The translations under genes were made by a program, and so were the position numbers. A stretch of DNA of 34,600 nt from Akkermansia muciniphila (GTDB taxonomy: Bacteria; Verrucomicrobiota; Verrucomicrobiia; Methylacidiphilales; CAMAQI01), in the NCBI GenBank assembly GCA_945883905.1, contig CAMCYL010000022.1:1-34600 (forward strand), given 5' to 3'. The notes beneath the pieces were generated by a model. That model was not told the origin of the DNA and made no database searches. It saw only the letters and a program-made list of their open reading frames with translations. Shown in pieces: positions 15,964 to 22,769 of the stretch (position 1 is its first letter; each line of letters begins with the position of its first letter).

Positions 15964-17232
15964 ATGAGTGAGATGAGGTTTCCTCTGGTGCCTTGGAGTG
16001 AGTTTCAAAAACAACTCCCGAAAGATACTCTTTTTGATGGTAAAGCGTGGAGATCTGCGCCTGTGCCGCTTCAGCTTTCTGATCGTCATCTTGAGTTATT
16101 GGATCAATTAGGTCCCCTATTGGCGACTTTTGTTCGCTCTTGTAATTTACTTTACCGTCATAGTGTTGAAGGGAGGCGACCCCAATGGATCTCTCAGTGG
16201 ATGGATTATGGAAAGCCACAGGAGCTTATTGAAATCTCTCGTTCTGCGATATGGAAAAATGAGATTCCTCAAGTGCTTCGGCCTGATTTAATTTTAACGG
16301 AGGAGGGTTTTGCTCTTTGTGAAATTGATTCGATTCCCGGAGGGATCGGCTTGACGGCATGGCTTCAAGAGACTTATTCGAAGTTAGGATTTCCGATTTT
16401 AGGAGGAGATTTTGGAATGCGGGTTGGATTTCAGTCTGTATTTCCAGAGGGAGAGGTCTTTATCTCTGAGGAAGCTTCCGATTATCGACCTGAGTTTGAG
16501 TGGTTGTGTGGGGTCGAACGGGTGAAAAAAGCGGAGTTAGGATTTGGGGACTCGAAACGCATATACCGGTTTTTTGAGGCTTTTGATTGGGATAAGATTC
16601 AAGGATTAAAGGAGTCGATGAGTCCGGACGTTTTAATGACCCCTCCGATTAAGCCTTATTTGGAGGAGAAGTTATGGTTAGCTCTATTATGGATAAGGCC
16701 GTTAAGGGATTTTTGGAAGCGTGAATTAGGGGATAAAGGTTTTGGAATTATGCAAAGAGTGGTTCCGGAGTCTTGGGTGATGGATCCGACTCCTTTACCG
16801 CCTCATGCGGTTCTTCCGGGGCTTGGCATTCAAGATTGGAGTGAATTAAATAAAATGAGTCAAAAAGAACGAGAATTGGTGATTAAAGTTTCCGGTTTCT
16901 CTCCTTTGGCTTGGGGATCTCGAGGGGTTTGGTTTGGCTCCGATTTATCGACAGAAGAGTGGAGCCTTGTCGTCGATGAGGCGGTGCAATCATTTAAAGT
17001 CGCCCCACGTTTACTTCAGCGCTATGTGAAAGGGAGTTCATTGACCTTTCCCTTTTGGAATGAAGAGGGGACGGTCATGGAGATGAAGGGACGGGCCCGA
17101 ATTTCCCCCTATTATTTTTTATTTGAGAATCAAGTCGTTACGGGGGGGGCATTGGCGACGATCTGTCCGTTGGATAAAAAACGGATTCATGGAATGAAAG
17201 AGGCTATTTTAGTCCCTGTTGCAGGAAAGTAA
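15964..17232 (+). CDS. Uncharacterised protein with ATP-grasp-like sequence
   Basis: I do not recognise this 422-residue soluble protein as a named family. Several segments resemble an ATP-grasp enzyme: LCEIDSIPGG at 118-127 like the pre-ATP-grasp substrate strand; DPTPLPPHAVLPG from 274; KERELVIKVSGFSPLAWGSR from 301, followed by GVWFG, like the lysine strand and glycine-rich loop; LLQRYVKGSS at about 350, like the adenine-contacting LQ-x-YV; and a late strand pair with GRARISPYYF and GGALATICP. The order matches ATP-grasp proteins of the glutathionylspermidine synthase or circularly permuted type. The neighbours are an outer-membrane barrel gene upstream and glycogen phosphorylase 77 bases downstream. 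A ligase or amide-forming activity is inference. No SD is clear at ATG 15964. Codon use is like that of the neighbours. Confidence 0.55.
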   Translation: MSEMRFPLVPWSEFQKQLPKDTLFDGKAWRSAPVPLQLSDRHLELLDQLGPLLATFVRSCNLLYRHSVEGRRPQWISQWMDYGKPQELIEISRSAIWKNEIPQVLRPDLILTEEGFALCEIDSIPGGIGLTAWLQETYSKLGFPILGGDFGMRVGFQSVFPEGEVFISEEASDYRPEFEWLCGVERVKKAELGFGDSKRIYRFFEAFDWDKIQGLKESMSPDVLMTPPIKPYLEEKLWLALLWIRPLRDFWKRELGDKGFGIMQRVVPESWVMDPTPLPPHAVLPGLGIQDWSELNKMSQKERELVIKVSGFSPLAWGSRGVWFGSDLSTEEWSLVVDEAVQSFKVAPRLLQRYVKGSSLTFPFWNEEGTVMEMKGRARISPYYFLFENQVVTGGALATICPLDKKRIHGMKEAILVPVAGK

Positions 17233-17309
17233 CCGATAAATTCGGCTCTTTTCTTGCTTCATCTTAAGAAGCTGCCTAATAAAAGGGAGTTATTAACCAA
17301 AGGGGATTT

Positions 17310-19781
17310 ATGTCATCAACTTCATTGTTTCCATCGACCTTAAATAATTCTGTTTCAGCGCTTAAGGAGTCGATTTTACAGAATCTGACCTATCGACTTG
17401 CAAGATTTCCGGATCGAGCCACAAAACGGGATTGGATGCTTGCGGTGAGTTATACCGCTCGAGATCGTATTTTAGAACGACTTCAAGCGACTCAGTCTAA
17501 GCATCAAAAAAATAAAGTTCGACGAGTTTACTATCTTTCATTGGAATTTTTAATGGGGAGGATGCTTTCCAATGGGCTTTATAATGTGGGTATTTTTGAT
17601 AATTTAAGCAAAGCGGTGGAAGAGCTTGGATTAAATCTTGAAGAGCTTCGGAATGAAGAGAACGATATGGGGCTTGGGAATGGGGGGTTAGGTCGTTTGG
17701 CCGCTTGTTTTCTCGATTCATTGGCGACCTTAGACTATCCGGCGATTGGTTATGGGATTTATTATGAGTACGGTCTTTTTCGGCAAGAGTTTGTGAATGG
17801 CTATCAAGTAGAGCATCCTGATAATTGGTTAAAATTTGGAAATCCTTGGGAGATTATTCGACCTGAATATGTGCAAACAATCGAAATGTATGGTGAGGTT
17901 GAGTATATTTTTGATGATATGGGGAACTATCGTCCAAAGTGGGTGAGATCGAAAAAAGTGATGGGAGTTCCTTATGATATTCCGGTTCCCGGTTATGATA
18001 CAGGAACCGTGATTTTGCTACGGCTTTGGCGTTCTCGTGCCTTTGAGGAGTTTAATTTGGAGACCTTTAATCAAGGGGGATATGTGGAGGCGGTGAGGGA
18101 AAAATCGATTGGGGAATCGATCTCTAAAGTTTTATATCCGAATGATAAGACAGAGAGTGGAAAAGAGCTTCGTCTGGTTCAACAGTACTTTTTTGTCTCC
18201 TGTTCATTGAGAGATATTATTCGTCGATTTAAATCAGAAAACACAGAGGGTTGGGATCTTTTTGCATCCAAGGTGGCGATTCAACTCAATGATACTCACC
18301 CTGCGGTTGCCATTGCGGAATTAAGTCGAATTTTATATGATGAAGAGAATCTATCTTGGGAGAAGACGTGGGAGATTGTTACGAAGACCTTTGCGTATAC
18401 GAATCACACGTTGATGCCGGAGGCTTTGGAGAAGTGGAGTGTTGACCTTTTTGGACGTGTTTTACCACGTCATCTTCAGATTATTTTTGAAATTAACAAA
18501 CGCCACATGGAGCAAATTGAAAAGCATTGGCCTGGTGATAATGAAAAGAAGCGAATGCTTTCGATTATTGAGGAGGGATTTCCGAAGATGGTTCGAATGG
18601 CGCATTTGGCGGTGGTCGGAAGTTACTCTGTGAATGGTGTTGCCGCTATTCATACGGAATTGTTAAAAAAAGTTCTTTTTCCTGGTTTCTTTGAACTTGA
18701 ACCGAATAAGTTTAACAATAAAACGAATGGAATTACGCCTCGGCGATGGCTTCAGGCCTGTAATCCTCTTTTATCAGATTTAATTACTTCAAAAATTGGA
18801 AAGAGTTGGCCTAAAAATATAGAGGAATTAAAAAAATTAGAGACTTACGCAGAGGATCCAGAATTCCAAAATGAGTTCATGCGAATTAAGTTTGAAAACA
18901 AGAAGCGACTTTGTGCGATTATCGAAAATGATTGCGGGATTAAGGTCGATCCGAGTGCACTTTTTGATGTTCAAATCAAGCGTCTCCATGAGTACAAGCG
19001 ACAACAATTAAATTTACTTCATATTTTAACATTGTATCGAAGAATTCTTCAAAATCCGAATATCGATATTCAACCTCGGGTTTTTATCTTTGCGGCGAAG
19101 GCGGCTCCGGGATATGACATGGCAAAGACGATTATTAAGGCGATTAATGCAGTGGGAGAAAAGATTAATCATGATCCAAGAGTGAACAATCGAATTAAGG
19201 TTGTTTTTCTTCCGAACTATCGAGTTTCTTTGGCGCAACGAATCATTCCTGCTGCCGATTTGTCGGAGCAAATTTCCACTGCAGGGACAGAGGCTTCGGG
19301 CACAGGGAATATGAAATTGGCTCTCAATGGGGCATTAACGATCGGTACATTGGATGGGGCGAATATCGAGATCAAAGAGGAGGTGGGGGCGGAGAACATT
19401 TTTATTTTTGGTCATACGGTTGATGAAGTTGAAGAGATCCGTCAAAAGGGGTATAACTCCTTTGATTATTATAATTCGAATGAAGAGTTGAAGGCCGTCG
19501 TTGATTGGATTGGTTCAAATTATTTTACCTCAGAAGAGGCGACAGGAGTATTGGCCCCCTTGAGATGGAGTCTTCTGGAGGGAGGAGATCGCTATCTTGT
19601 TTTAGCCGATTATGCTCAGTATATAGACTGTCAAGAAAAGGTAGGAGTTGCCTATCGAAATCATGCGGCTTGGGCGAAAATGGCAATCTTAAATACGGCA
19701 CGGGTTGGAAAATTCTCGAGCGATCGAACGATTCACGAGTATGCTCAGGGGACTTGGAAGTTAGCACAAGTTCCTGTTTAA
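17310..19781 (+). CDS. glgP: Glycogen/starch phosphorylase
   Basis: This PLP enzyme phosphorolyses alpha-1,4-glucans to glucose 1-phosphate. The 823-residue protein matches the long, classical GT35 phosphorylases (about 800-850 residues). Family landmarks are [19 protein letters not shown] and [13 protein letters not shown] near the N-terminus, and [14 protein letters not shown] in the middle. The PLP-binding region [18 protein letters not shown] has the Schiff-base Lys at 669, followed by LDGANIEI. The SD AAGGGGA lies 4 bases before ATG 17310. It could work with the phosphoglucomutase at 32353, which would convert glucose 1-phosphate to glucose 6-phosphate. No glgA, glgB, glgC or debranching gene is close by. 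Confidence 0.97.
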   Translation: MSSTSLFPSTLNNSVSALKESILQNLTYRLARFPDRATKRDWMLAVSYTARDRILERLQATQSKHQKNKVRRVYYLSLEFLMGRMLSNGLYNVGIFDNLSKAVEELGLNLEELRNEENDMGLGNGGLGRLAACFLDSLATLDYPAIGYGIYYEYGLFRQEFVNGYQVEHPDNWLKFGNPWEIIRPEYVQTIEMYGEVEYIFDDMGNYRPKWVRSKKVMGVPYDIPVPGYDTGTVILLRLWRSRAFEEFNLETFNQGGYVEAVREKSIGESISKVLYPNDKTESGKELRLVQQYFFVSCSLRDIIRRFKSENTEGWDLFASKVAIQLNDTHPAVAIAELSRILYDEENLSWEKTWEIVTKTFAYTNHTLMPEALEKWSVDLFGRVLPRHLQIIFEINKRHMEQIEKHWPGDNEKKRMLSIIEEGFPKMVRMAHLAVVGSYSVNGVAAIHTELLKKVLFPGFFELEPNKFNNKTNGITPRRWLQACNPLLSDLITSKIGKSWPKNIEELKKLETYAEDPEFQNEFMRIKFENKKRLCAIIENDCGIKVDPSALFDVQIKRLHEYKRQQLNLLHILTLYRRILQNPNIDIQPRVFIFAAKAAPGYDMAKTIIKAINAVGEKINHDPRVNNRIKVVFLPNYRVSLAQRIIPAADLSEQISTAGTEASGTGNMKLALNGALTIGTLDGANIEIKEEVGAENIFIFGHTVDEVEEIRQKGYNSFDYYNSNEELKAVVDWIGSNYFTSEEATGVLAPLRWSLLEGGDRYLVLADYAQYIDCQEKVGVAYRNHAAWAKMAILNTARVGKFSSDRTIHEYAQGTWKLAQVPV

Positions 19782-19916
19782 TAGCGAGTTACGAGACAGA
19801 TTGTCGGTTTTAAAGTTCTCTTGAGGAGGGGATTCAGAAATTTATTGTAATTTTATTTGACGACAGGAGGCGATTTCGCCAATGTCACAAACTTTCATCA
19901 AAAAATAGAGGAATTT
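19782..19916 (+). promoter_or_regulatory. rplY leader with hairpin-embedded SD and 8-codon ORF
   Basis: The 135-base gap before rplY contains AGGAGG at 19865-19870, the strongest SD-like sequence nearby. Eleven bases after it is an ATG at 19882 opening an ORF of eight codons (MSQTFIKK) that ends in TAG at 19906-19908, overlapping the rplY SD (AGAGGA). The 3' end of AGGAGG is part of a GC hairpin, GGCG (19869-19872), loop ATTT, CGCC (19877-19880). TTGAGG at 19821 with TATTGT 16 bases later is a weak candidate promoter. A leader peptide or regulated uORF is possible but unproven. Confidence 0.4.
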
Positions 19917-20606
19917 ATGGCAAAAACAGTTTCATTAAAAGGATCAGTTCGTTCACAAGTTGGAACGAAGGCTGCGAAAGCATCCCGTGCGCTTGGGCTT
20001 ATCCCTGGTATCATGTATGGCAAAAGGGGCACACGTGCGGTTCAATTCGCAATGAAGGATATTAGTCCTGTTCTCCATCTTTCAACAGAGGGTAATTTGT
20101 TGATTGACTTAGAGTTAGATGATGCGGGTAAATCCGGTCAGCATTTAGCTTTGATTCAAGAGATTCAAGTTGATCCTGTGCAGGACTACGTGATTCATGT
20201 TGATTTACACGAAGTTGCAAAAGATGAGAAGCTTCACGCTGAAGTTCGAGTCGTTGAATTTGGGGAGCCGATTGGATTGAAGCAAGGGGGCTTGCTTGAG
20301 CTTTTCATGCGTCATCTTCGCGTTGAGTGTCTTCCTCAAGATCTTCCTGAGGTTATTCGCATTGATGTTTCAAACCTTGAGGTGGGACAATCTGTTCACG
20401 TTGGTGAAGTTGTATTGCCAAAGGGAGTGTCGGTTTTAAATCCAAAAGATCTGCCCGTTGTTTCTGTCATTGCTCCGAAGGTTGAAGAGGCCGCTGCTGC
20501 TCCTGCAGCAGGTGCTGCAAAGCAACCTGAAGCGATTAAAGAAAAGAAAGCTGACGACGCTAAGGTTGATCCGAAGGCGAAGGCAGATACAAAAGCGAAG
20601 AAATAA
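19917..20606 (+). CDS. rplY: 50S ribosomal protein L25, general stress (CTC) form
   Basis: L25/CTC binds 5S rRNA in the large ribosomal subunit. From ATG 19917 the protein has 229 residues. An L25 N-terminal domain at about 1-95 (AKASRALGLIPGIMYGKRGTR) is followed by the TL5-type beta domain at about 100-190 (LKQGGLLELFMRHLRVECLPQDLP). A low-complexity tail rich in A, K, P and D follows. The two-domain form differs from the short E. coli L25. I chose ATG 19917 because MAKTVSLKG fits the family and AGAGGA lies 5 bases before it; an in-frame TTG at 19857 adds 20 unrelated residues. pth starts 6 bases after the stop. Confidence 0.95.
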   Translation: MAKTVSLKGSVRSQVGTKAAKASRALGLIPGIMYGKRGTRAVQFAMKDISPVLHLSTEGNLLIDLELDDAGKSGQHLALIQEIQVDPVQDYVIHVDLHEVAKDEKLHAEVRVVEFGEPIGLKQGGLLELFMRHLRVECLPQDLPEVIRIDVSNLEVGQSVHVGEVVLPKGVSVLNPKDLPVVSVIAPKVEEAAAAPAAGAAKQPEAIKEKKADDAKVDPKAKADTKAKK

Positions 20607-20612
20607 CCGGTT

Positions 20613-21185
20613 GTGTCTTTTCGATGTGTTGTCGGATTGGGGAATCCCGGCTCGAAATACACGGAGACGAGGCATAATATTGGATTTCAAGTTTTAGATT
20701 GGATGGCGAATCAAGGAGGTTGGAGTTTTCAATCTCTTTCTTGGTCCTCCCTTCAGGTGTGCAAGCATCAAGGGGTTTCCTATTTAAAGCCGCAAAGCTT
20801 TATGAATCGAAGTGGGGAGCCACTTCAACAGTGGCTGAGCTACTTTCAATTATCTGTCGAAGAGGTGTTGGTGGTTGTGGATGATGTGGAGTTGGATCTG
20901 GGTCAGATTCGTATTCGAGCATCAGGGGGAAGTGGAGGACATAATGGGCTTCGGTCCATTGAAGAGGCGCTGGGAACTCAGCGATATGTCCGGATTCGGT
21001 GTGGTGTTGGAAAATGCCCTCCAGATCGTCCATTAGAGGATTATGTTCTTCAGAGCTTTACTGTTGATCAAAAAGAGGCAGTAAAGGGGTTGATTGAACA
21101 CGCGGTGAAGGCCGTTGATTGCTGCCAGTCCGAGGGATTGGAAAAAGCGATGAACGTTTTTAACCGAAAAAAGGAGTCATTATGA
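20613..21185 (+). CDS. pth: Peptidyl-tRNA hydrolase
   Basis: Pth cleaves peptidyl-tRNA released by stalled ribosomes, recycling tRNA. The 190-residue protein shows the full family signature: VGLGNPGSKYTETRHNIGF with catalytic His21, KPQSFMNRSGE for substrate contact, VVDDVELDLGQIRIRASGGSGGHNG (shown by its key residues DDVELD and GGSGGHNG) and RIRCGVGKCP. It starts with GTG at 20613, and no SD is apparent in the 6-base gap after rplY, so coupling with rplY translation is likely. Its end overlaps rpsF by four bases (ATGA). The rplY-pth pair is a common bacterial arrangement. Confidence 0.96.
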   Translation: MSFRCVVGLGNPGSKYTETRHNIGFQVLDWMANQGGWSFQSLSWSSLQVCKHQGVSYLKPQSFMNRSGEPLQQWLSYFQLSVEEVLVVVDDVELDLGQIRIRASGGSGGHNGLRSIEEALGTQRYVRIRCGVGKCPPDRPLEDYVLQSFTVDQKEAVKGLIEHAVKAVDCCQSEGLEKAMNVFNRKKESL

Positions 21186-21487
21186 ATTTTTATGAAGGTT
21201 TGTTTATCTTGGATATCCAAGGCAAGGATGAAGGATTAAAGGAGGCGTTGACTTCCGTTGAAAAAGAGATTGCTTCTCATGGCGGAAAAGTCAAGGGAAC
21301 GCAGAAGATGGATCGTAAAAAATTTGAACGCGTAGCGGGTGAATTAGATGCTGGTTTTTATACCAATATTCTTTTTCAAATCGATCCAGCTCAGATAGCC
21401 CCACTTCAAAAGAAGTTAAAACTAAATCCTGTCGTTTATCGTCAATTTTATCTTCAAAAGCAAGAGCTTGCTGAAGTTCCTGCTTAA
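21182..21487 (+). CDS. rpsF: 30S ribosomal protein S6
   Basis: S6 binds 16S rRNA in the small-subunit platform, normally together with S18. The 101-residue protein has the S6 ferredoxin-like pattern: MNFYEGLFILDI, a helix with KEALTSVEKEIASHGGKV, the strand DRKKFERVAGELDAGFYTNILFQ (positions about 43-66, key residues K-F-R and Y), and LNPVVYRQFYL. It overlaps pth by four bases and has AAAAGGAG before its ATG. The partner gene rpsR is not in the cluster, although rpsF-ssb-rpsR-rplI is a widespread order. Confidence 0.95.
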   Translation: MNFYEGLFILDIQGKDEGLKEALTSVEKEIASHGGKVKGTQKMDRKKFERVAGELDAGFYTNILFQIDPAQIAPLQKKLKLNPVVYRQFYLQKQELAEVPA

Positions 21488-21494
21488 TTTTATA

Positions 21495-21534
21495 GAGATT
21501 GATTGAAATTGATTAAAATTGATTAAAATTGATT
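21495..21534 (+). repeat. Phased 10-bp tandem A/T repeat upstream of ssb
   Basis: GATTGAAATT (21501-21510) is followed by two exact copies of GATTAAAATT (21511-21520 and 21521-21530) and a partial GATT (21531-21534); AGATT lies just before. The unit length of 10 bp places each A-run on the same face of the helix, as in intrinsically bent DNA. It fills most of the 60-base gap between rpsF and ssb, ending about 14 bases before the ssb start. Confidence 0.8.
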
Positions 21535-21547
21535 CTTGAGGAATTCT

Positions 21548-22000
21548 ATGCCGGATTTAAATAAAGTGATGTTGATGGGGAATCTCACCAGAGATCCTGA
21601 GGTTCGACATACACCAAAAGGAACGGCAGTTGGAGATCTTTCCTTAGCGATTAATCAATCGTACAAAGCCCAAGATGGTCAGCTTCGTGAAGAGGTTTGC
21701 TATGTGGATGTTGTTACGTGGGGGAGACAGGCAGAGACCTGTAAGGAGTATTTGACCAAGGGATCCCCTGTTTTTGTTGAAGGCAGATTACAGTTGGATC
21801 AATGGGAGACGAAAGAAGGGGAGAAGCGGAGTCGATTACGAGTTCGTGCGGAACGGATTCAGTTTCTAGGTCGCCCAAAGCAAGGATCTAGTTCTGCTGC
21901 TGGTGGATCTCAGGAGGCTTCGAGCGGAGGTCGTTCCCCTTCTGTGGCTCATGATGATCACTTTGATCAATCGCATGTAGTGGATGACATTCCATTTTAA
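21548..22000 (+). CDS. ssb: Single-stranded DNA-binding protein
   Basis: SSB coats single-stranded DNA and recruits repair and replication proteins through its C-terminal tip. The 150-residue protein has an OB-fold at about 1-110 (LNKVMLMGNLTRDPEVRHTP, VDVVTWGRQAETC, GSPVFVEGRLQLDQWETKEG). A G/S-rich linker follows, then the acidic tip ending DDIPF, the canonical protein-docking motif. I chose ATG 21548 with SD GAGGAA 5 bases before it; the in-frame TTG at 21536 would place the SD inside the gene. It lies between rpsF and rplI, without rpsR. Confidence 0.97.
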   Translation: MPDLNKVMLMGNLTRDPEVRHTPKGTAVGDLSLAINQSYKAQDGQLREEVCYVDVVTWGRQAETCKEYLTKGSPVFVEGRLQLDQWETKEGEKRSRLRVRAERIQFLGRPKQGSSSAAGGSQEASSGGRSPSVAHDDHFDQSHVVDDIPF

Positions 22001-22042
22001 TATTTTAAGAATCAGCAATTTAACTAAAACAAGGAAAAGTAT

Positions 22043-22603
22043 ATGGTCGTAGAAATCATTCTAAATGAGAAAGTCGAAGGATTAGGGGTAGAGGCGGATA
22101 TCGTTAAGGTGCGTCCTGGGTATGCCCGTAATTTTTTATTTCCCCGTGGCATGGCGGCACCTGCAACCTCTGCCTCGAAAAAACAAGTTGAGCTTTTGAA
22201 TAAAAAGCGAGCTCAACGCGAAGCGCAAGAAATGAACGAAGCGCAAGAGCAGGCCAATAAGCTTTCAAAAGTAAAGTTGAATTTCACTCTCCTGATGGGA
22301 GAACGCGATAAGGCTTTTGGATCTGTCACAGTTCAAGATATTGCTGATAAATTAAAAGCAGCCGGTTTTGATATCGATAAAAAGAAAATTGAGCTTCCAA
22401 AAGCGATTAAAACAGCGGGCGAGCACGAGCTTTTGATTAAGATTCATTCTGAAGTTGTTGCGAAGCTTAAGCTTATCGTTGAGACCTCTGCTCCTGAGAA
22501 ATCAGAAGAGAGCACAGGAAAAGAGAAGCGACCTTACAAAGGAAAAGCGAAGGCGAGTTCCGATGAAAAGGGCTCTTCCGAAGAGAAGAAAAGCAAAAAA
22601 TAA
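22043..22603 (+). CDS. rplI: 50S ribosomal protein L9 with extended C-terminal tail
   Basis: L9 binds 23S rRNA at the base of the L1 stalk and helps keep reading frame. The 186-residue protein has the N-terminal rRNA-binding domain (LNEKVEGLGVEADIVKVRPG, YARNFLFPRGMA), a long connecting helix (about 47-75), and the C-terminal domain (FGSVTVQDIADKLKAAGFDIDKKKIELP). It then carries about 35 extra residues of E, K, S and G, where typical L9 is about 150 residues. AAGGAAAA precedes ATG 22043. A strong intrinsic terminator follows 33 bases after the stop. Confidence 0.95.
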   Translation: MVVEIILNEKVEGLGVEADIVKVRPGYARNFLFPRGMAAPATSASKKQVELLNKKRAQREAQEMNEAQEQANKLSKVKLNFTLLMGERDKAFGSVTVQDIADKLKAAGFDIDKKKIELPKAIKTAGEHELLIKIHSEVVAKLKLIVETSAPEKSEESTGKEKRPYKGKAKASSDEKGSSEEKKSKK

Positions 22604-22635
22604 AGATTTTCTTATTTTCTTAAAGAAATTTAATG

Positions 22636-22666
22636 AAAAGCCCCAGACAGAAGTTTGGGGCTTTTT
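22636..22666 (+). terminator. Intrinsic terminator after rplI
   Basis: A stem of AAAAGCCCCAGAC (22636-22648) pairs with GTTTGGGGCTTTTT (from 22653), with one G-U pair and an AGAA loop (22649-22652). The right arm runs straight into a T-tract at 22662-22666, continued by CTTT. This is a textbook Rho-independent terminator closing the rplY-pth-rpsF-ssb-rplI unit. Confidence 0.92.
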
Positions 22667-22769
22667 CTTTTCTCGCTTGACCTTCAGGGAGTTGATCTCC
22701 AGTGTTGGCGAAAATTCGGCTGCAGAGGGTATCTGCAAGTCGATCTAAATCAAACAGTAAAGGTGAGTT

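Noticed and set aside
19790-19815. Possible terminator after glgP (GACA-GAT-TGTC)
   Set aside because: The stem is only 4 bp and the following T-run is short; it does not reach the standard of the rplI terminator.
21501-21534. Possible CRISPR-like array
   Set aside because: The units are 10 bp and directly adjacent with no spacers, so it is a simple tandem repeat.
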